Assembly (NCBI GenBank): GCA_034440615.1
Contig: JAOTOM010004356.1
Span: 67,501-131,500 of the forward strand
Source: Ashinkailepas kermadecensis
Taxonomy: Eukaryota; Arthropoda; Thecostraca; Neolepadidae
DNA length: 64,000 nt
Reading direction: 5' to 3'
Part shown: one piece after another, positions 11,509 to 24,830 of the stretch
Position numbering within the stretch: the first letter of the stretch is position 1
Layout of the letters: each line of letters opens with the position of its first letter
The notes under the pieces: generated by a model
Database searches by the model: none
What the model saw: only the letters and a program-made list of their open reading frames with translations
What the model was told of the DNA's origin: nothing
Translations under genes and position numbers: made by a program

Positions 11509-12214
11509 TATGTATTACGCGTTATATTGGATATATGTTTATATATGTGCGTGAGTGTATGCATCGATATGTATATGGCCCATCGGCTCGGGCTTCCTCA
11601 GAGGATTCCTTCTGGTTATCTGGTTCTGGATTCATAGTTTGTTTCTGGTTTGGAGATTCTGTGAATGTCTGCACCACTGAGGAGGCTTTTCTGCTTTCCA
11701 CGTGTTTTTGCACGCTTTTTCCCGCGTGCTTTTTTCAATTTTTTAAGCTTGAGCTTTTTTCATCACTCCTAACGATGACCCCTGGCCGAAACGTGGGGTA
11801 ATAAAGTATAACCTTTATCGTTACTTTTGATATCAACTCAGCACCTCCTGGTATATTGAAGGTCGTATATTTTATTTACACGCATAATTCTCAATACTTA
11901 GTCAGTTCACGAAGAAAAGAACATGAAATGTATTCAAATACCCAGTATTTCATAGACATTCAAAAACACCGGAAAACATGTTGTCGATGCAGCTACATGT
12001 TATTTTCTCTTCCCAACAAATTATGGAACATTGTGGGGAGTATGGGATTTGGATTGAGTAGATAATTCTTGCTTTAAGGTATTTGATGAATTATTGCAAT
12101 ATATTTTCCAGTAACGGTCCGGCCTGCATTGGCAACCTCATTAGCCTCAATAACCTCATTGGCATCCTCTTCACCACTCATCCCCTCTTCATCTCCCGAA
12201 GCAGGCTACTACAG

Positions 12215-12216
<2 letters not shown>
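11509..12216. other. Penelope 3' flank and anonymous sequence
   Basis: AT-rich. The segment to about 11,830 may be the Penelope-like 3' untranslated end (gatgacccctggccgaaacg, then taataaag). No further gene is supported. Confidence 0.4.
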
Positions 12217-12855
<639 letters not shown>

Positions 12856-12888
12856 GCTGACTCAGATGATACCAGCAGATGACTGATG

Positions 12889-14560
12889 TCAGCTGAATGG
12901 ACGGTCTCTCGGGCATTTCGAGTCCGCAGTTTCTTTGATGGTGCCTTTGATGGTGTGAGTCGTCTTCGGGCCGGTGGTGATCAGTAGATAGTGAAGTTGC
13001 TCCTTGGTGGCGTATGTTCGCGACGTCTTGCAGGCGTGTCTTAGTCGGTGATCCCTGTTACGTTTATTCCGGCTCTTCTGCACCTCCTCACTGTACATGC
13101 CGATCGGAAGAAGGGACCGTATCGCAGTGGCACCGTGGATCAGGAGCTTGTGCACGGAGACGGGATTATTTTTTCCGAGCAGCGAGAATCACTGAAAGAC
13201 GGACGACGAGACCCTCGTCGATCCCAGTGATCTCGCTGAATGCAGCTGGGTCTCTGAAGGCACATCGAGCCGTGTTCCCGTCATTACACGTACCCGAACC
13301 GCCGGCACGTGACTGATCCACGACAAGACCCGGTCTCTCCCGAGACTGCTGCTGTAATTTCTTCCTTAGTTCATTCCCACGCATCTTGTTTTTTTTCCCT
13401 TGCCAGGTACTGCCCACACTTTGACCTCCAGGCGGTACGAATTGTGGAGAAGGCATTCAAAGCATCGAATCCAGTCATGCATGGTTGAGAGACCGAGCTG
13501 GCATGTACCCTCGCGGGCAGGTCGAGCCGCGGCGGCAGACAGGTCATTCATCTGACGAGGTGTACACCCACAGATGGTGTATGCCATGCTGCTGCCGGTA
13601 TTGGTCAGAGCGTTCACCATATTGCCGTAAATCATGGTGAATTGAAGATTGTACGCCACTCTGAGACTGGTGCCGTCTATTGCGGTGACGTAGGTCGGCC
13701 TCAGCTGACGTATCTCCGATTCAACACTGTCGCGTTCTTTCCGAGATGTCTCTGCTGTCTTGCGCTTGTACTGGATCCGCAACGGCCGGCAGAAGCGGGT
13801 TGAAGGCGGTGTTGGGTTGGTCCAGGCGCAAGTACCACCTACCGTCAGTTGCAAAGGCTCCAGAGTGGTACATAACGGATTTTACTCAGCAGCTTCATCA
13901 CCGTCTCCTATCTGTTTGTATAAAGATTGCTCTGTGGCCTCATCAAATCCACATTTGACGTGAAGCACGGCCGAAGTGTAGGTGCTGGATGCCGTCGACT
14001 GCTGGTCGGCAGGTGAAGCTGAGTCGGTGCAGTTGACAGACAGCAGACATGCTACCAGCCGCTGCGTCGCATGATACAGGAGATTGCAGTGTCACCTAAG
14101 CTGATGTCTTGGTGAATTGCATGCTGCCGGCTTCCGGATAGCACTCTACCTTGGCGTCATGCACCTTTCTATAGGCGGGCAGGATGTCTGTCTTCACCTC
14201 AGCATTCGTCACTTGCCGGACCATACGGTAGCCGTGCGCAGACAAGTCAGCTGACACACATTGCCAGCGCCCGCTCTCCTAACACGCACTCGGGTTGGCT
14301 CAGTTTAGAGCTTCTGAGAGCCCGGTGTAAATCTTGCTGGGCCGATTTGATGATTCCTCTACCTGTCGCAGCACAAAGGCCGCGTCCTGCATACCCTCAG
14401 CACGAGCACTGCCTGGCAGCCTCCACAAGTTGCAGATAACTGTGTTGTTGAACAACTCTTGGGGTTGCCAGACGCTGAGAACGGGCGCTGAGCTGATCTG
14501 GATTTTAGCCGATCGTTTTCGCACTCTCTCCACGGCTTCGGCATCACGGCCGGTCTAGGC
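12889..14560 (-). pseudogene. RAG1/Transib-like DDE transposase remnant
   Basis: Minus-strand blocks in order: KCGFDEATEQSLYKQ (about 13,955-13,911), TRFCRPLRIQYK (about 13,780), LRVAYNLQFTMIYGNMV, YTICGCTPRQMN, TMHDWIRCFECLLHNSYRLE (about 13,490-13,435), GGSGTCNDGNTAR (about 13,300), then MHKLLIHGATAI and YSEEVQKSRNK followed by RLRHACKTSR (13,155-13,030). The order and wording parallel the RAG1 core: a D-containing box, an ICxxC box, an H-x-x-I...E helix, a GN-A-R box, an HK-L-H box, then E-S-x-N-K followed by R/K-rich text. An in-frame TAA near 13,886 and at least two frameshifts disable it, and the position matching the catalytic Glu is Lys (QKSRNK). The homology is from memory; an undefined transposon-linked family is the alternative. 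Confidence 0.55.
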
Positions 14561-16462
14561 TTCATCATCACTCACGACGCGGTCACCTCGCTTCACGACA
14601 CGAAGAACACCTCGCCTCCCGAAAGATAGGTCACATCCTGACTTCTGAATTTGTCCTGGATTCACTTACACTTAACCCGGTCTCTCCGGTCAGATCCTCA
14701 CACCACGTCTCGGGGGGGGGGATAAACACACCCTCTAATCCCCAAACTAAGCGTCGCACGAAAACAAAAGAGGTGGCATCGGAAAGCACTCGACGAGTAG
14801 GGCCAGACACCACCCCGATATGTTTCTTACCCCCAAAAGTGACGTCACTAGGGGGGCCTAGATTTTCACGACTTATATCATGTTTTTGGCTCTGGGGAGT
14901 TCATTTTGGGGGAGATTTGAAAAAAAAACATTTTTTTTGCAATCAGAAAAGGAAGACGAAATTGACCAGGGCCATTAAATGTTTGGCCACCCAAAAATCA
15001 ACATTATATCTTTTGGAAATTTCAAAATTTTAAGTTTTAAAGTTGTCTTTAATTTTTATTTTTCTAATTGGTAGAGCGGACCGAAAAACGGTGTTCGAAG
15101 TCAACTTGCACCAATACAAAATGTTTATTTTAGCCAGGATCTTCGATTTTAACTCTAATGGGCAAATATCCAAATCTAATAAATAATAAAAACGGAAAAA
15201 ATTCCTCTGATGCGTTTTGTTGTGTCCCTAAAGATAAGCAAACGTTGAATGTTTCATTAAAATAACTTTATCCGTTGAAGCGTGACGACTGGTTGAACGT
15301 TTTGGGAGGTGACCTCACTTGACCTTCACTAACTCGTTGACCCTAGATGACCTGACCTCAAAATTTTGACACAGCATGCTAAATTTATATCGGAAAAGGT
15401 ATGGCAAATTTCGGCGCGCTGCGGCGCGCCGTCCTTTCACTATCCGCGGAAAACCTTACGGGTGGGGATAACAACGCCCCGAGACGGCGCGGGTTAACCC
15501 GGTTTTTAGGTTCTTGGCGAGCCAGTCGGTCGCATTTTTCATTTCCACACGCAAATGGGGATCTGGGGATCTTTCATTTCCACTCTGGGGATAGCCCTGA
15601 TTAATTTTATCCTTAGCCAATTGCAAGCTGTAATTAAACACATGATCATAATAGTTGCCACACCCAAACGCTTTTGCACTGGCTAACAAGCCGATCGATT
15701 CCTCTCTGCTGTCGCGCATCACCATCTTCACCGTGCGCAAAATCCAACCACACTGACTTGACCCTTACAGGCAATAACAGCTCTCATGCCATGGGAAGCG
15801 CTCAGCACGTGACCTATCTCGACTCAGTTTCCTCGTCGGTTAGGGGAGTGTTTTTTTCTTCAAAGCGACTCCCGGATCAGGTTACCCAGTCAAGCATCCC
15901 GCCAGCCGGCGCGTCGCGGCGTCCGGCTCGGGCTTCCCCGCACCGCCCGGGCCGGCCACCGCACCGCACCGCGGCCTGCCGGAACACAATTGATCACTAC
16001 CGGTGTTGAGGAAACTAGGTGCAGCTGAAACTTGCGGTACATATAGTCGAAGGATCGCTGATTTCATTGGTATTGGTCCCTGGTTGTCCGCTGTTGTGCG
16101 TTTTTTTAGAAGCCTTATTGAAACTTGTGGGTACTAAAAAGTTGAACGACTATTACAATGACTTATTGCTTGATCACAGATCTATCTATGCTATCTAATA
16201 TGCTATCTATAGCATATTGTGAACCACTATATGCCTCTTTCAATTACTTAACGTAATGAGAATGTTTTCAACTATTGCTTCATATCTCACTTGCCAAGGT
16301 TTTTAGAAACCTTTATCAGTCGTCAAACTCCGAAATTTGTACACATTTGCATCGTTTTTCTACCACACGTAATGTTGTTCATGATCGTGTACTTATCACC
16401 ATGTCAAATCTTGTGCAAAAAAAACTATGACTGCGGGAATAATTAGTGGATAAATACATTGC
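14561..16462. other. No gene recognised
   Basis: Non-coding by inspection. A CRE-like gtgacgtcac lies at about 14,838-14,847. 15,400-15,500 and 15,895-15,980 are GC-rich; the rest is AT-rich. Confidence 0.5.
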
Positions 16463-16837
16463 TGCCAATATTTTCCTTGAGTTTTTACACTGGGCACTGG
16501 TGTGCACTTGCAATGGACTCCAAATGCGGAGATGCAGACTGAGGCAACAAAGCATCTATCTGCACCAGTCGCTACATTCGCGTGTAGAATAGCCTCAGTA
16601 GTGACCTACATAGCATTCAAAATCAGACCAATTTCGAAAAGGGTGTGAAGGAGACACCAGTGACTTCATTATTTACACCTGTGACTGTAGACAATACATG
16701 GCTTTGTTGTCACACTTGCCCTACTCTCGAGATGTCGCTTGTTGTTACAAAGCGACGGATGTCCCTAAACTGCGACAAAAAATAGGGTGCGTTATCTCCG
16801 ATAAACCAACATCTGAGTGGCGATATGCATGTCGGCA

Positions 16838-16839
16838 GC

Positions 16840-16884
<45 letters not shown>

Positions 16885-16997
16885 GCAACGGCAGCACGCG
16901 CTGGCATGACGTCAAACGACTCTCATCCGCTGTCTTCGGACCGTTCCGAGCACAAATAAACTCGGCGATGCGCCAATAAGATAGGCGCGAGGCTACC

Positions 16998-17032
<35 letters not shown>
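16838..17032. repeat. (CAG)n and (AC)n microsatellites
   Basis: CAG units run from about 16,838 to 16,880 and an AC run from about 16,999 to 17,032. Copy B keeps only a short CAG stretch (35,448-35,459) and no AC run. Confidence 0.9.
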
Positions 17033-17035
<3 letters not shown>

Positions 17036-17058
17036 CGGCGGGAATGCCCCGCCTTCAC

Positions 17059-19970
17059 ATGGGCGGAATGTGGCATACCTCAACGTCAACCACCTTATGT
17101 CATCTATCGACGACGTATCAATCCTGCTGAGAAATAACGCGCTGGACATTCTGTGCGTGGGCGAGACTTTCCTCAACGATGATATCGACACTCGATTTTT
17201 ACTTTTCCCGGGCTATGTCGTGGAGCGCCGGGATCGTAAAACAAATGGTGGTGGCGTGTGCGTAATTTACAAAAATTGTATGCAGGCAGAAATTTTGCCG
17301 GTCCCATCCACCGGTTCGCATTTGGAAGTTTTGTGGCTGCGGTTTTCAGGAAAATCGCCGTTTGTTCTCGGGACTATCTACAGGCCACCGAAATCACCAG
17401 TAGCAGCCACCCTCGACGATCTGCAACAACAAATCACGTTTCTCCTCACCAAACAGCTGCCAATACACGCCATGGGTGATATGAATCTGGACCTGCTCCA
17501 GCCGTCAGCTGCGGGGGTGCGGAGGTACGTGACAATGCTGGAAGACCTAGGCTTCCAGCAGCTGATCTCATCGCCGACCCGCACCACCGACACGTCGTAT
17601 ACCCTCATAGATCACATTTTAACATCTCGACCAGAGTCAGTCTCAAACCCTCGCGTGATCGCCTGTAACTTCAGCGATCACGACCTCGTCACATCTGACA
17701 TCAGCGTCAAACTGACGCGCCCGAAACCACAAACCATCACGGTCCGGTCCACCAGGCGTATAAACAACGACGCCCTCTGCTTAGACCTTCTCCAGGCCGA
17801 TTGGAGCCAAGTGTACAACGCGGACTCTGCAGCTGAGAGGTGGCGCGCCTGGCTCGAGGCGTGGCAGCCGATCATCGACCACCACATGCCTCTCTGAACA
17901 ATCCGGATCAAACACCCCCCGGCTCCCTGGCTTCATGAAAATGAAGAGCTCAGAGAGCACATGGAGAAGCGGGATCGCTGCCGAGAGGCCCGAGACCAAG
18001 ACAAGAATAACACGGTGAAACAACAGGCCTATAAGGACAGCAGAAATGGCGTGAAACGAGCGCAATACAACGCCTGCGCAGACTACTACGCCACGTCATA
18101 CCGTCACCAGAAAACGAAAACGTGGAGCGACATCCGCCGATTTCTGCTTGCCGCCAAGAAGCCCGAGCCCAGGATCGACCCACCCCACCTGAGCGACGCC
18201 GCCTGGGCTGACAAGCTAAATCGTCACTTTGTGACCGCGGGAGCTGACGTTGTTGCCACGTTATCGGCGGCTCCACAGGGAGTGCGGCTGCCGCCCAGAC
18301 CACCTCGGGTGTGCAGTAGCTCCTTCCGCGTACACTCTGTGACGTTACCAGAATTGTCGTTGGCACTCGATCGAATGGGAAATACGCGCGCCAGTGGAAA
18401 CGACGGAATAACACTTCATATGCTGAGAGCGACGTTTGCAGTCACAGGGCCTCATTTACTGCATGTGATAAACTATTCACTGCGTACTGGTGAGGTGCCG
18501 CCTCAGTGGAAAGAGGCCTGCGTTATTCCGTTGCACAAGAGGGGTGATCGTGACGACCCCGGAAATTTTAGGCCCATATCTTTGCTGAGTGTTGTTGCTA
18601 AACTGCGTGATAAAATTGTAAACACGCAACTTTCATTCTATCTCGACTCAAACCACATACTCTGTTCAAATCAATATGGTTTTCGTCCCGGCCACTCAAC
18701 CGAAACAGCAATGCTCGATACTGTACAATTTCTGACCAAAAATATGGATTGTGGTCATGTGTCTACCCTGCTTGCTGCTGATACGTCCCGCGCGTTCGAT
18801 AGCGTGGAGCATAGCCGCCTGTTAGAAAAGCTAGGCTGGTATGGGATCGACGTTCACTGGTTTGAGGATTGGTTGCGGGGGAGGAGCCAGCAAATTCAGG
18901 GGAGTACCGCTGAGCCACTCCCGGTGACGCACGGTGTAGTACAGGGAAGCCAAATCGGGCCAAAATTGTATTTGATTTTCACTGACGACCTAGCATCACA
19001 TCTAAAGTATGGCCACTTGGTAATTTTCGCCGATGATGCGGAATTTCTGGACTCTGACGCCCCAGGCAACATGTCTGCGCTGAAACAACGTCTAGAAAAC
19101 ACCTTGGATACAGCTATGAACTGGTTCACACAAAATCGGCAAAAAATCAACCCTGGAAAGACTGAGCTCCTGGTTGTCAAATCTCAGCGCCGGAAATGTG
19201 ACACCTTATCGATCAAATTTGGAGATGCTGAAATTAAGCCGTCACCGAACGCAAAAATCCTCGGTGTGCACGTCGATTCGACTCTGACCTGGGATAGACA
19301 GGTGTCTCAGGTGGTTCGGCGGTGTTATAGTGTTCTCGTTGGCCTGTCAAAATTTCGACACAAATTACCCTCAGAAACGAAGAAACTCCTCATTCAGGCA
19401 CTGGTTTTCCACCACATCTACTATTGTATGACAGTTTGGGGAAGTTGCAACAAAACCTAGAGAGATAGGATTCAGAAGGCGATAAATTTTGGTGCCCGTA
19501 TAGTATCGGCCTCGGCCGACGAGAACACATCACCCCGGCACTAGAAGCACTTGGATGGTTGAAATTTGATGCCATGTTGGAGGAGCGCGACATAGCAATG
19601 ATCCGGAAGCTAACGTCGTCTGGTGTCCCACCTACGCTGGCGAGCTCTATCAAGCGTCGTGCGGAGGTGTCGTCCAGGAGAACTCGGTGCGCAGACACAG
19701 GGATGTTGGAGCTCCCACGAGTTCGCTCCGAACTCGCTAAGCGTAGCTACCCGTTCAGAGCCGTAGCTGCGTGGAACGGCCGTTTGGAGGCGCGTTCTAT
19801 CACTAGGTAAAGCGTGATTTATGTCTAGATGATTTTTAATTGACTCTTGTTTATTGACACGAGAAGTAGGATTATGTATATAGTTTTACAGCAATGTATT
19901 GACGAGAGGGCTGAAAAGCCATATTATTGTGGAGACCTCAATAAATCTGACTCTGACTCTGACTCTGACT
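17059..19970 (+). mobile_element. Non-LTR retrotransposon with endonuclease and RT, near-intact but disabled
   Basis: The endonuclease begins close to its N-terminus (AYLNVNHLMSSIDDV, LDILCVGETFLNDD, HAMGDMNLDLL, NFSDHDLVTSD). It continues in the same frame past a single TGA (17,895-17,897) into the RT: ASGNDGITLHMLRA, FRPISLLSVVAK, DTSRAFDSVEH, VVQGSQIGP and the active-site IFADDAEF. A TAG at 19,458-19,460 and a frameshift near 19,525 precede the last coding part (LEALGWLKFDAML). The tail is CTCAATAAA followed by four TCTGAC units. Copy B has the unoccupied site (ccttcac|ctggggctgcc). It is the same broad family as the minus-strand relic at 7.9-10.25 kb. It is probably 5'-truncated and recently disabled. 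Confidence 0.9.
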
Positions 19971-20520
19971 CTGGGGCTGCCTGGGCGTCCCGTTTCCACC
20001 TCAGTGACGTCAGACCCGGGCAGGGTCACGGCGGACGCGTCGACGACAATGGCGAGCGACGCCTGGAAATTCCCGCGTCCCGGTCGCTGGCGGCCTTACT
20101 GGCGGCCAGCCGGTCGCTGGCGGCCAGCCGGACGCGAGGTGAGCTCACAACGCCGCCCGCCGCCGCCGAGCCGCCGCAGCTCCGGCGGAGAACACAGACA
20201 TCGCGGTCCTGGGCCGACTCGCCAGCCGCCACAGCCGAACCACTCGAGAGCCGCAGGCGGCCACGAAGATGGCGAACCGTCGCACAGGTGTGTTCAGGAG
20301 AAAGGTGCCCCTCTCGGAGGACTGGGCGCCTCCTGGAGAGCAAACTGCGTCCCTCCAGTGTCCACGAGCATATATCTCAGCGGATTTCAGCCAAAGGCGG
20401 CCAGTGGTGTTCGCATTGGCGCACCTCCAGACCAGTGCCCCCTTCCCATGAAGATATCCTCGTCCGCCCTTGCCTCGAGGTAGAGGTTTGTTCAGCTCAC
20501 GGATTAATGTATTGATTGTG
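19971..20520. other. GC-rich block shared by both duplication copies
   Basis: Matches 35,604-35,679 plus 36,906-37,357 in copy B, where the 1.2-kb insertion splits it. It is CpG-rich with overlapping open frames on both strands. A 60-codon frame starting MANRRTGVFRRK (20,272-20,451) is present in both copies, but most differences between the copies change the protein, so I do not call it a gene. It may be promoter-like CpG-rich DNA. Confidence 0.45.
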
Positions 20521-23516
20521 AGGAAATCAGTAGAAACTTTCAGAGGAAATGCCTTATTCCTGGTGACTTTAATCTAAAAGGATATGCAAATTTTGGTGTT
20601 GGCTCCCCATCATGTAAACTGTTTAGGAAATGCCTTGAAGAGGACTTGTTCTTACACCAGTTTGTAACGGAACCAACCAGGCAGGGCTCATTCTTGGACC
20701 TTGTCTTCTCAGATTTAAGTGATTTAGTTCAAGACTTGACTACAGGAGAAACTTTGGGAAGAAGTGACCATAACATAGTGAGATTCAAGGCACAGGTATC
20801 AGGGACAATCAAGGATAATTTGGCAAAGATTCCAAATTTTAATAGGGCAGACTTTGACTGCATGAGAGAGGCTTTAAGTGCCATAAAATTGGAAGAAGAA
20901 TTCTCCGATTTAAATGCCTGTGAAATGTGGGAAAAGTTCAAATCCTACTTGAGGAAAATTCAGATTAGACATGTCCCCCAAAGGCAAAGGTGCAAAAGAA
21001 GGGTAGGAAAGCCAGCATGGCTTACACCAGATGTGATGAAAGCAATTAAGGCCAAGAAAGGTGCATTTAGAGTATTTAAGGAAGCTTCAAATATCGTAAA
21101 TCTAAGGTCGTATCAAACATCTAGAGATGCTGTGAAGCAGAAAATCAGAGCAGTAAAGCGAGCAAAAGAATTGGATTTGGCTAGGAACTGTAATGGGGAC
21201 AGTAAAAAGTTCTTTAGTTTCTACAAGCTAAGTAAAGTTTCAAGCACAATTGGTCCACTGGAAGTAAATGGGACTGTATTGAGTGAGGATGGTGAGATGG
21301 TTGAGGAGCTGAGCAAGCAGTTTAAATCAGTGTTTACAGTGGAGGATGTGACTAATCTGCCAACCGTGAACCACAGTTCAGTGACAGGTGATCAGATACA
21401 CGATGTTGATTTCATTGATAGTGATATTGTTTTCAATTATATCAGAAAAATAAAGCCAAACAAGGCAGCAGGACCCGATGGAATTTATGCTAGGGTATTG
21501 CGGGAAGCTGAAAAGGAAGTGGCAATTCCACTTAGTATAATATTTTGTAGATCAGTTTCGCAAAATGAAATTCCAACAGATTGGAAAAGGGCAAATGTAG
21601 TTCCTATTTTCAAGAAAGGAGAAAGAGGGAAAGTTGAACACTATAGGCCAGTAAGCCTCACATCCCTAGTCTGCAAGGTACTCGAATCAATTATCAAGGA
21701 TAGAATAGTTAGTTTTCTGGAAGGAAACAGATTGATTCAAGATACTCAACATGGGTTTAGAAAAGGGCGATCGTGTCTCACAAACCTCTTGGACTTTTTG
21801 AATTTTGCTACCGAACAGTTTGATCAGGGAAATCAGGTTGATGTAGCATATCTTGACTTTAGTAAGGCCTTTGACAAGGTACCCCATAAACGGTTAATGA
21901 TGCAGCTTCAGGTCCATGGTATTGCAGGTAGCATCCTAAAATGGATAGAGTTGTGGCTTTCAGATAGACAGCAGAGAGTGATGCTAAATGGTACAAAGTC
22001 ATCATGGCAAAACGTTCTTAGTGGAGGCCCCCAGGGGTCGGTACTGGGGCCACCATTGTTCATTATATATGTGAATAGCATTGAATGTGGCCTAAGCCGT
22101 AAGGTTTTGAAATTTGCGGATGATTTGAAGATCTTTAGGGCAATAACAGGGCACAATGAGCAGGTTTTGCTGCAGAAAGACTTAGACGAGCTAGTGAAGT
22201 GGTCCGAAAAATGGCAAATGAAGCTTAATTTTGATAAGTGCAAAGTCATGCATGTAGGTAGGCACCATATGAAGGCTCCATACTTGATGGGTGTCCAAGT
22301 ACTATCTGTGACTCAGCAGGAGAAGGACTTTGGTGTTATTTTGAACACAAAATTGGGGGCATCAGAACAGACCAAAGAAACCAGGAAGAAGGCACTAAGA
22401 ATGCTTGGGGCAATACAGAGGAATGTGTCATACAAAAGTGAGGAGGTCATCCGGAAGCTTTACTGTGCATATGTCAGGCCACATTTGGAATACTGTGTCC
22501 AAGCTTGGTCCCCTAGTTATCAGAAAGATTGTTGGCTTTTAGAGAGAGTACAAAAGAGGGCAACACAAATGGTTAATGGTATAGGCAACCTGGCATATGA
22601 GGAAAGACTGAAGAAATTGAATATGTTTTCACTTAGATATAGAAGGCTGAGAGGAGATCTCATCGAGGTTTTTAAATTTGTTCATGGTCAGGAACAGGGA
22701 TATCTCAGGGAAATGTTTGAATTTAACAGAAATGATGCAATTAGAGGTCATCAATTAAAAATTAAAGTTAATCACAGCAGGACAAGGTTAAGACAGTCTT
22801 TCTTCACCAACAGGGTAGTAGAACACTGGAACCAGCTGCCAGGAACCATTGTCAGTAGCAACACACTAAACATCTTTAAAAACGGCATAGACAATCATTA
22901 TAAGAATAGGGGGATTGTTTTTTCTGTATTCCATGGAGGGTTGATCGACAGGAAGGAGTTGGGAGTTGAGAGGAGTTTGTAATTATTGAGTGTATTATGC
23001 AATAGCAAGTGAGTCTCTTATTAAGTCTAAACGCTTTATAACTTTATATAGGGTGTACCTAGCAGTGGATTCAGCACCTTCCTTCGGGATGTGATACTGA
23101 TGAGATTGTCTATGGTAGCACAATGGGTATGATGGGAGGAGTTTGTAATTGTTGAGTGTATTATGCCATAGCAAGTGAGTCTCTTATTAAGCCTGAACGC
23201 TTTATGAATTTGTGTGGGATGTGCCTAGCCGTGGATTCAGCACCTTCCTTCGGGATGTGATGCTGATGAGATTGTCTATGGTGGCACGATGGGTATGATG
23301 GGAGGAGCTTGTGATTGTTGGGGGTGTTATGCGGTAGCAAGTGAGTGGTGCTAGATAGGCTGGGATATATAGCTTCCTAGGACCTTGGGATAAGGGATTG
23401 ATTGGGGTGGGAGTATGCACATTTCTAGTACCTTTTCTAGATAGGCTTAACCCAGATGGGCCCCTGTGGCTCTTTTGAGCCTTAATACTTTATGACTTTA
23501 TGACTTTATGATTGTG
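20521..23516 (+). mobile_element. CR1/L2-like LINE, 5'-truncated, uninterrupted ORF
   Basis: The frame is open from the 5' junction (20,523) to TAA at 22,980-22,982, about 819 codons, with no stop or frameshift. It starts inside the endonuclease (PGDFNLKGYANFG, then FLDLVFSDL, GRSDHNIVRF) and has a full RT: AAGPDGIYARVL, HYRPVSLTSLVCKVLE, QHGFRKGRSCLTNLL, VAYLDFSKAFDKVPH, GGPQGSVLGPPLF, active-site KFADDLKIF, and a thumb with CAYVRPHLEYCVQAWSP. The 3' UTR holds a tandem duplication of roughly 165 bp (about 22,983-23,150 and 23,150-23,330) and ends in tttatgac units. The same sequence without the element is in copy B at 37,350-37,365; tgattgtg flanks both ends. It is recent by state, but lacks the 5' end. 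Confidence 0.93.
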
Positions 23517-24830
23517 TAAGGACAATGAGTCCTGGTCGGCAGTACGCCATTAACACTGCTAAAATGCATGACGTTAATTTACTTGTGAGTCAATGGCGAC
23601 TTTTTCTTCGCGCACTCCTACGTTCCTGAATATGCTAATTCATAGCAGTGAAATTATTGTTGTTTACCTTTGCTGTCTAATTCTTTTTGTATTACCAACA
23701 TCACTGTCTTTCTCCTGACTGATCACATATAATGTACCATTATGTATTTGCAATATATTCATTATCCTTTCGTTCATTACTTAACTCATTTTCCCACGCT
23801 CTGCGGAATAACGTTCTACCCCTCGCAGTGCAGGGTGGGGTTTGTCATGTTGCTTCTCACTCACTGAGCGGTGTTTCCAAGCAAGAGTGGTGAGGCCCCC
23901 GCGCCCGGCCGGGGACGGGAGGAAATGCGCCGCCGCGGTGACTTTCTCACGACAGGGGAACACACGGCAGGCGATAGCGCGCTGTCGGTCGGCTCACCTT
24001 TTCGTTGACAGATTTCACATGTGTTGATGAAAACTTGGGATCAGATCGATCAAGGTTACTGATGTACGGCCGTTTAATTGCGGTCCCCTGCGGAAACTTT
24101 AAGGAAGTGCCACATATTACCGGACAAAGATATATACTTGAATACTCAGGGATTGCTTACCTCAACTAAACTGATAATATTGACCTCACATAGTGTTCAG
24201 ATTGTTGTTCTTCGATGACATCATTTTCACCATTCTTAGCCGTCTGAGGCAATTACAAATGCTAGTCGCACCGTGCACTTTTGAACATACCTAAGAAGAC
24301 TTAAAGTATCACTTCTACATGTGATCGGCCTGTCTGCAGCATACAGCTTGGATATACCTAGGTGGACTTAAAGTATTATTTCTACGCATGATCTGCCTGT
24401 CTTCAATGCAAAGTTTAAAAATCCTGAACTAAGAAACTTGCAATATACCTAAAATATACATTTCGAACGGTTGTGGTTTTGCTTTTCTCGACAGAGCGCT
24501 TCGACGCGCCTCTTCTGCCCAAAGCGCATTCATTTTCACATTTCGAAAAAATCAACCTTCCAGGGCCTAAAACGTGCCGTCTGTATCGTCGCAAGTGTGT
24601 GCCGTTCTTCCGGAATTCCGTAATCGTTCTGGACGATACGACGGCACATTTTTTCTTTCTGCGGGTGCTGCAGTTTCTGAAATCCTGGAGAGGGAGGATG
24701 GAACTTCGCGACCGCCTCGGCCGCGGGAAGGACGACTCGAGGCCCGGCCGTGTGAATGCCACCAGCGCGCACTTGACATCAGCTTTGGTCGTCAGATCTG
24801 TTCGTCTGCGCTCTGGTGGCCATCGTCACC
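23517..24830. other. Serpin A upstream region
   Basis: Matches 37,358-38,511 in copy B. A GC-rich patch lies at 23,880-23,960. Copy A has about 185 extra bases (24,505-24,690) compared with B; these contain an imperfect inverted repeat, gtgccgtctgtatcgtc (about 24,572-24,588), with gacgatacgacggcac near 24,634-24,649. No clear TATA box was assigned. Confidence 0.5.

Noticed and set aside
20269..20451. A 60-codon frame (MANRRTGVFRRK) present in both duplication copies
   Set aside because: Most differences between the copies change residues and no homologue is recognised, so there is no sign of coding constraint.
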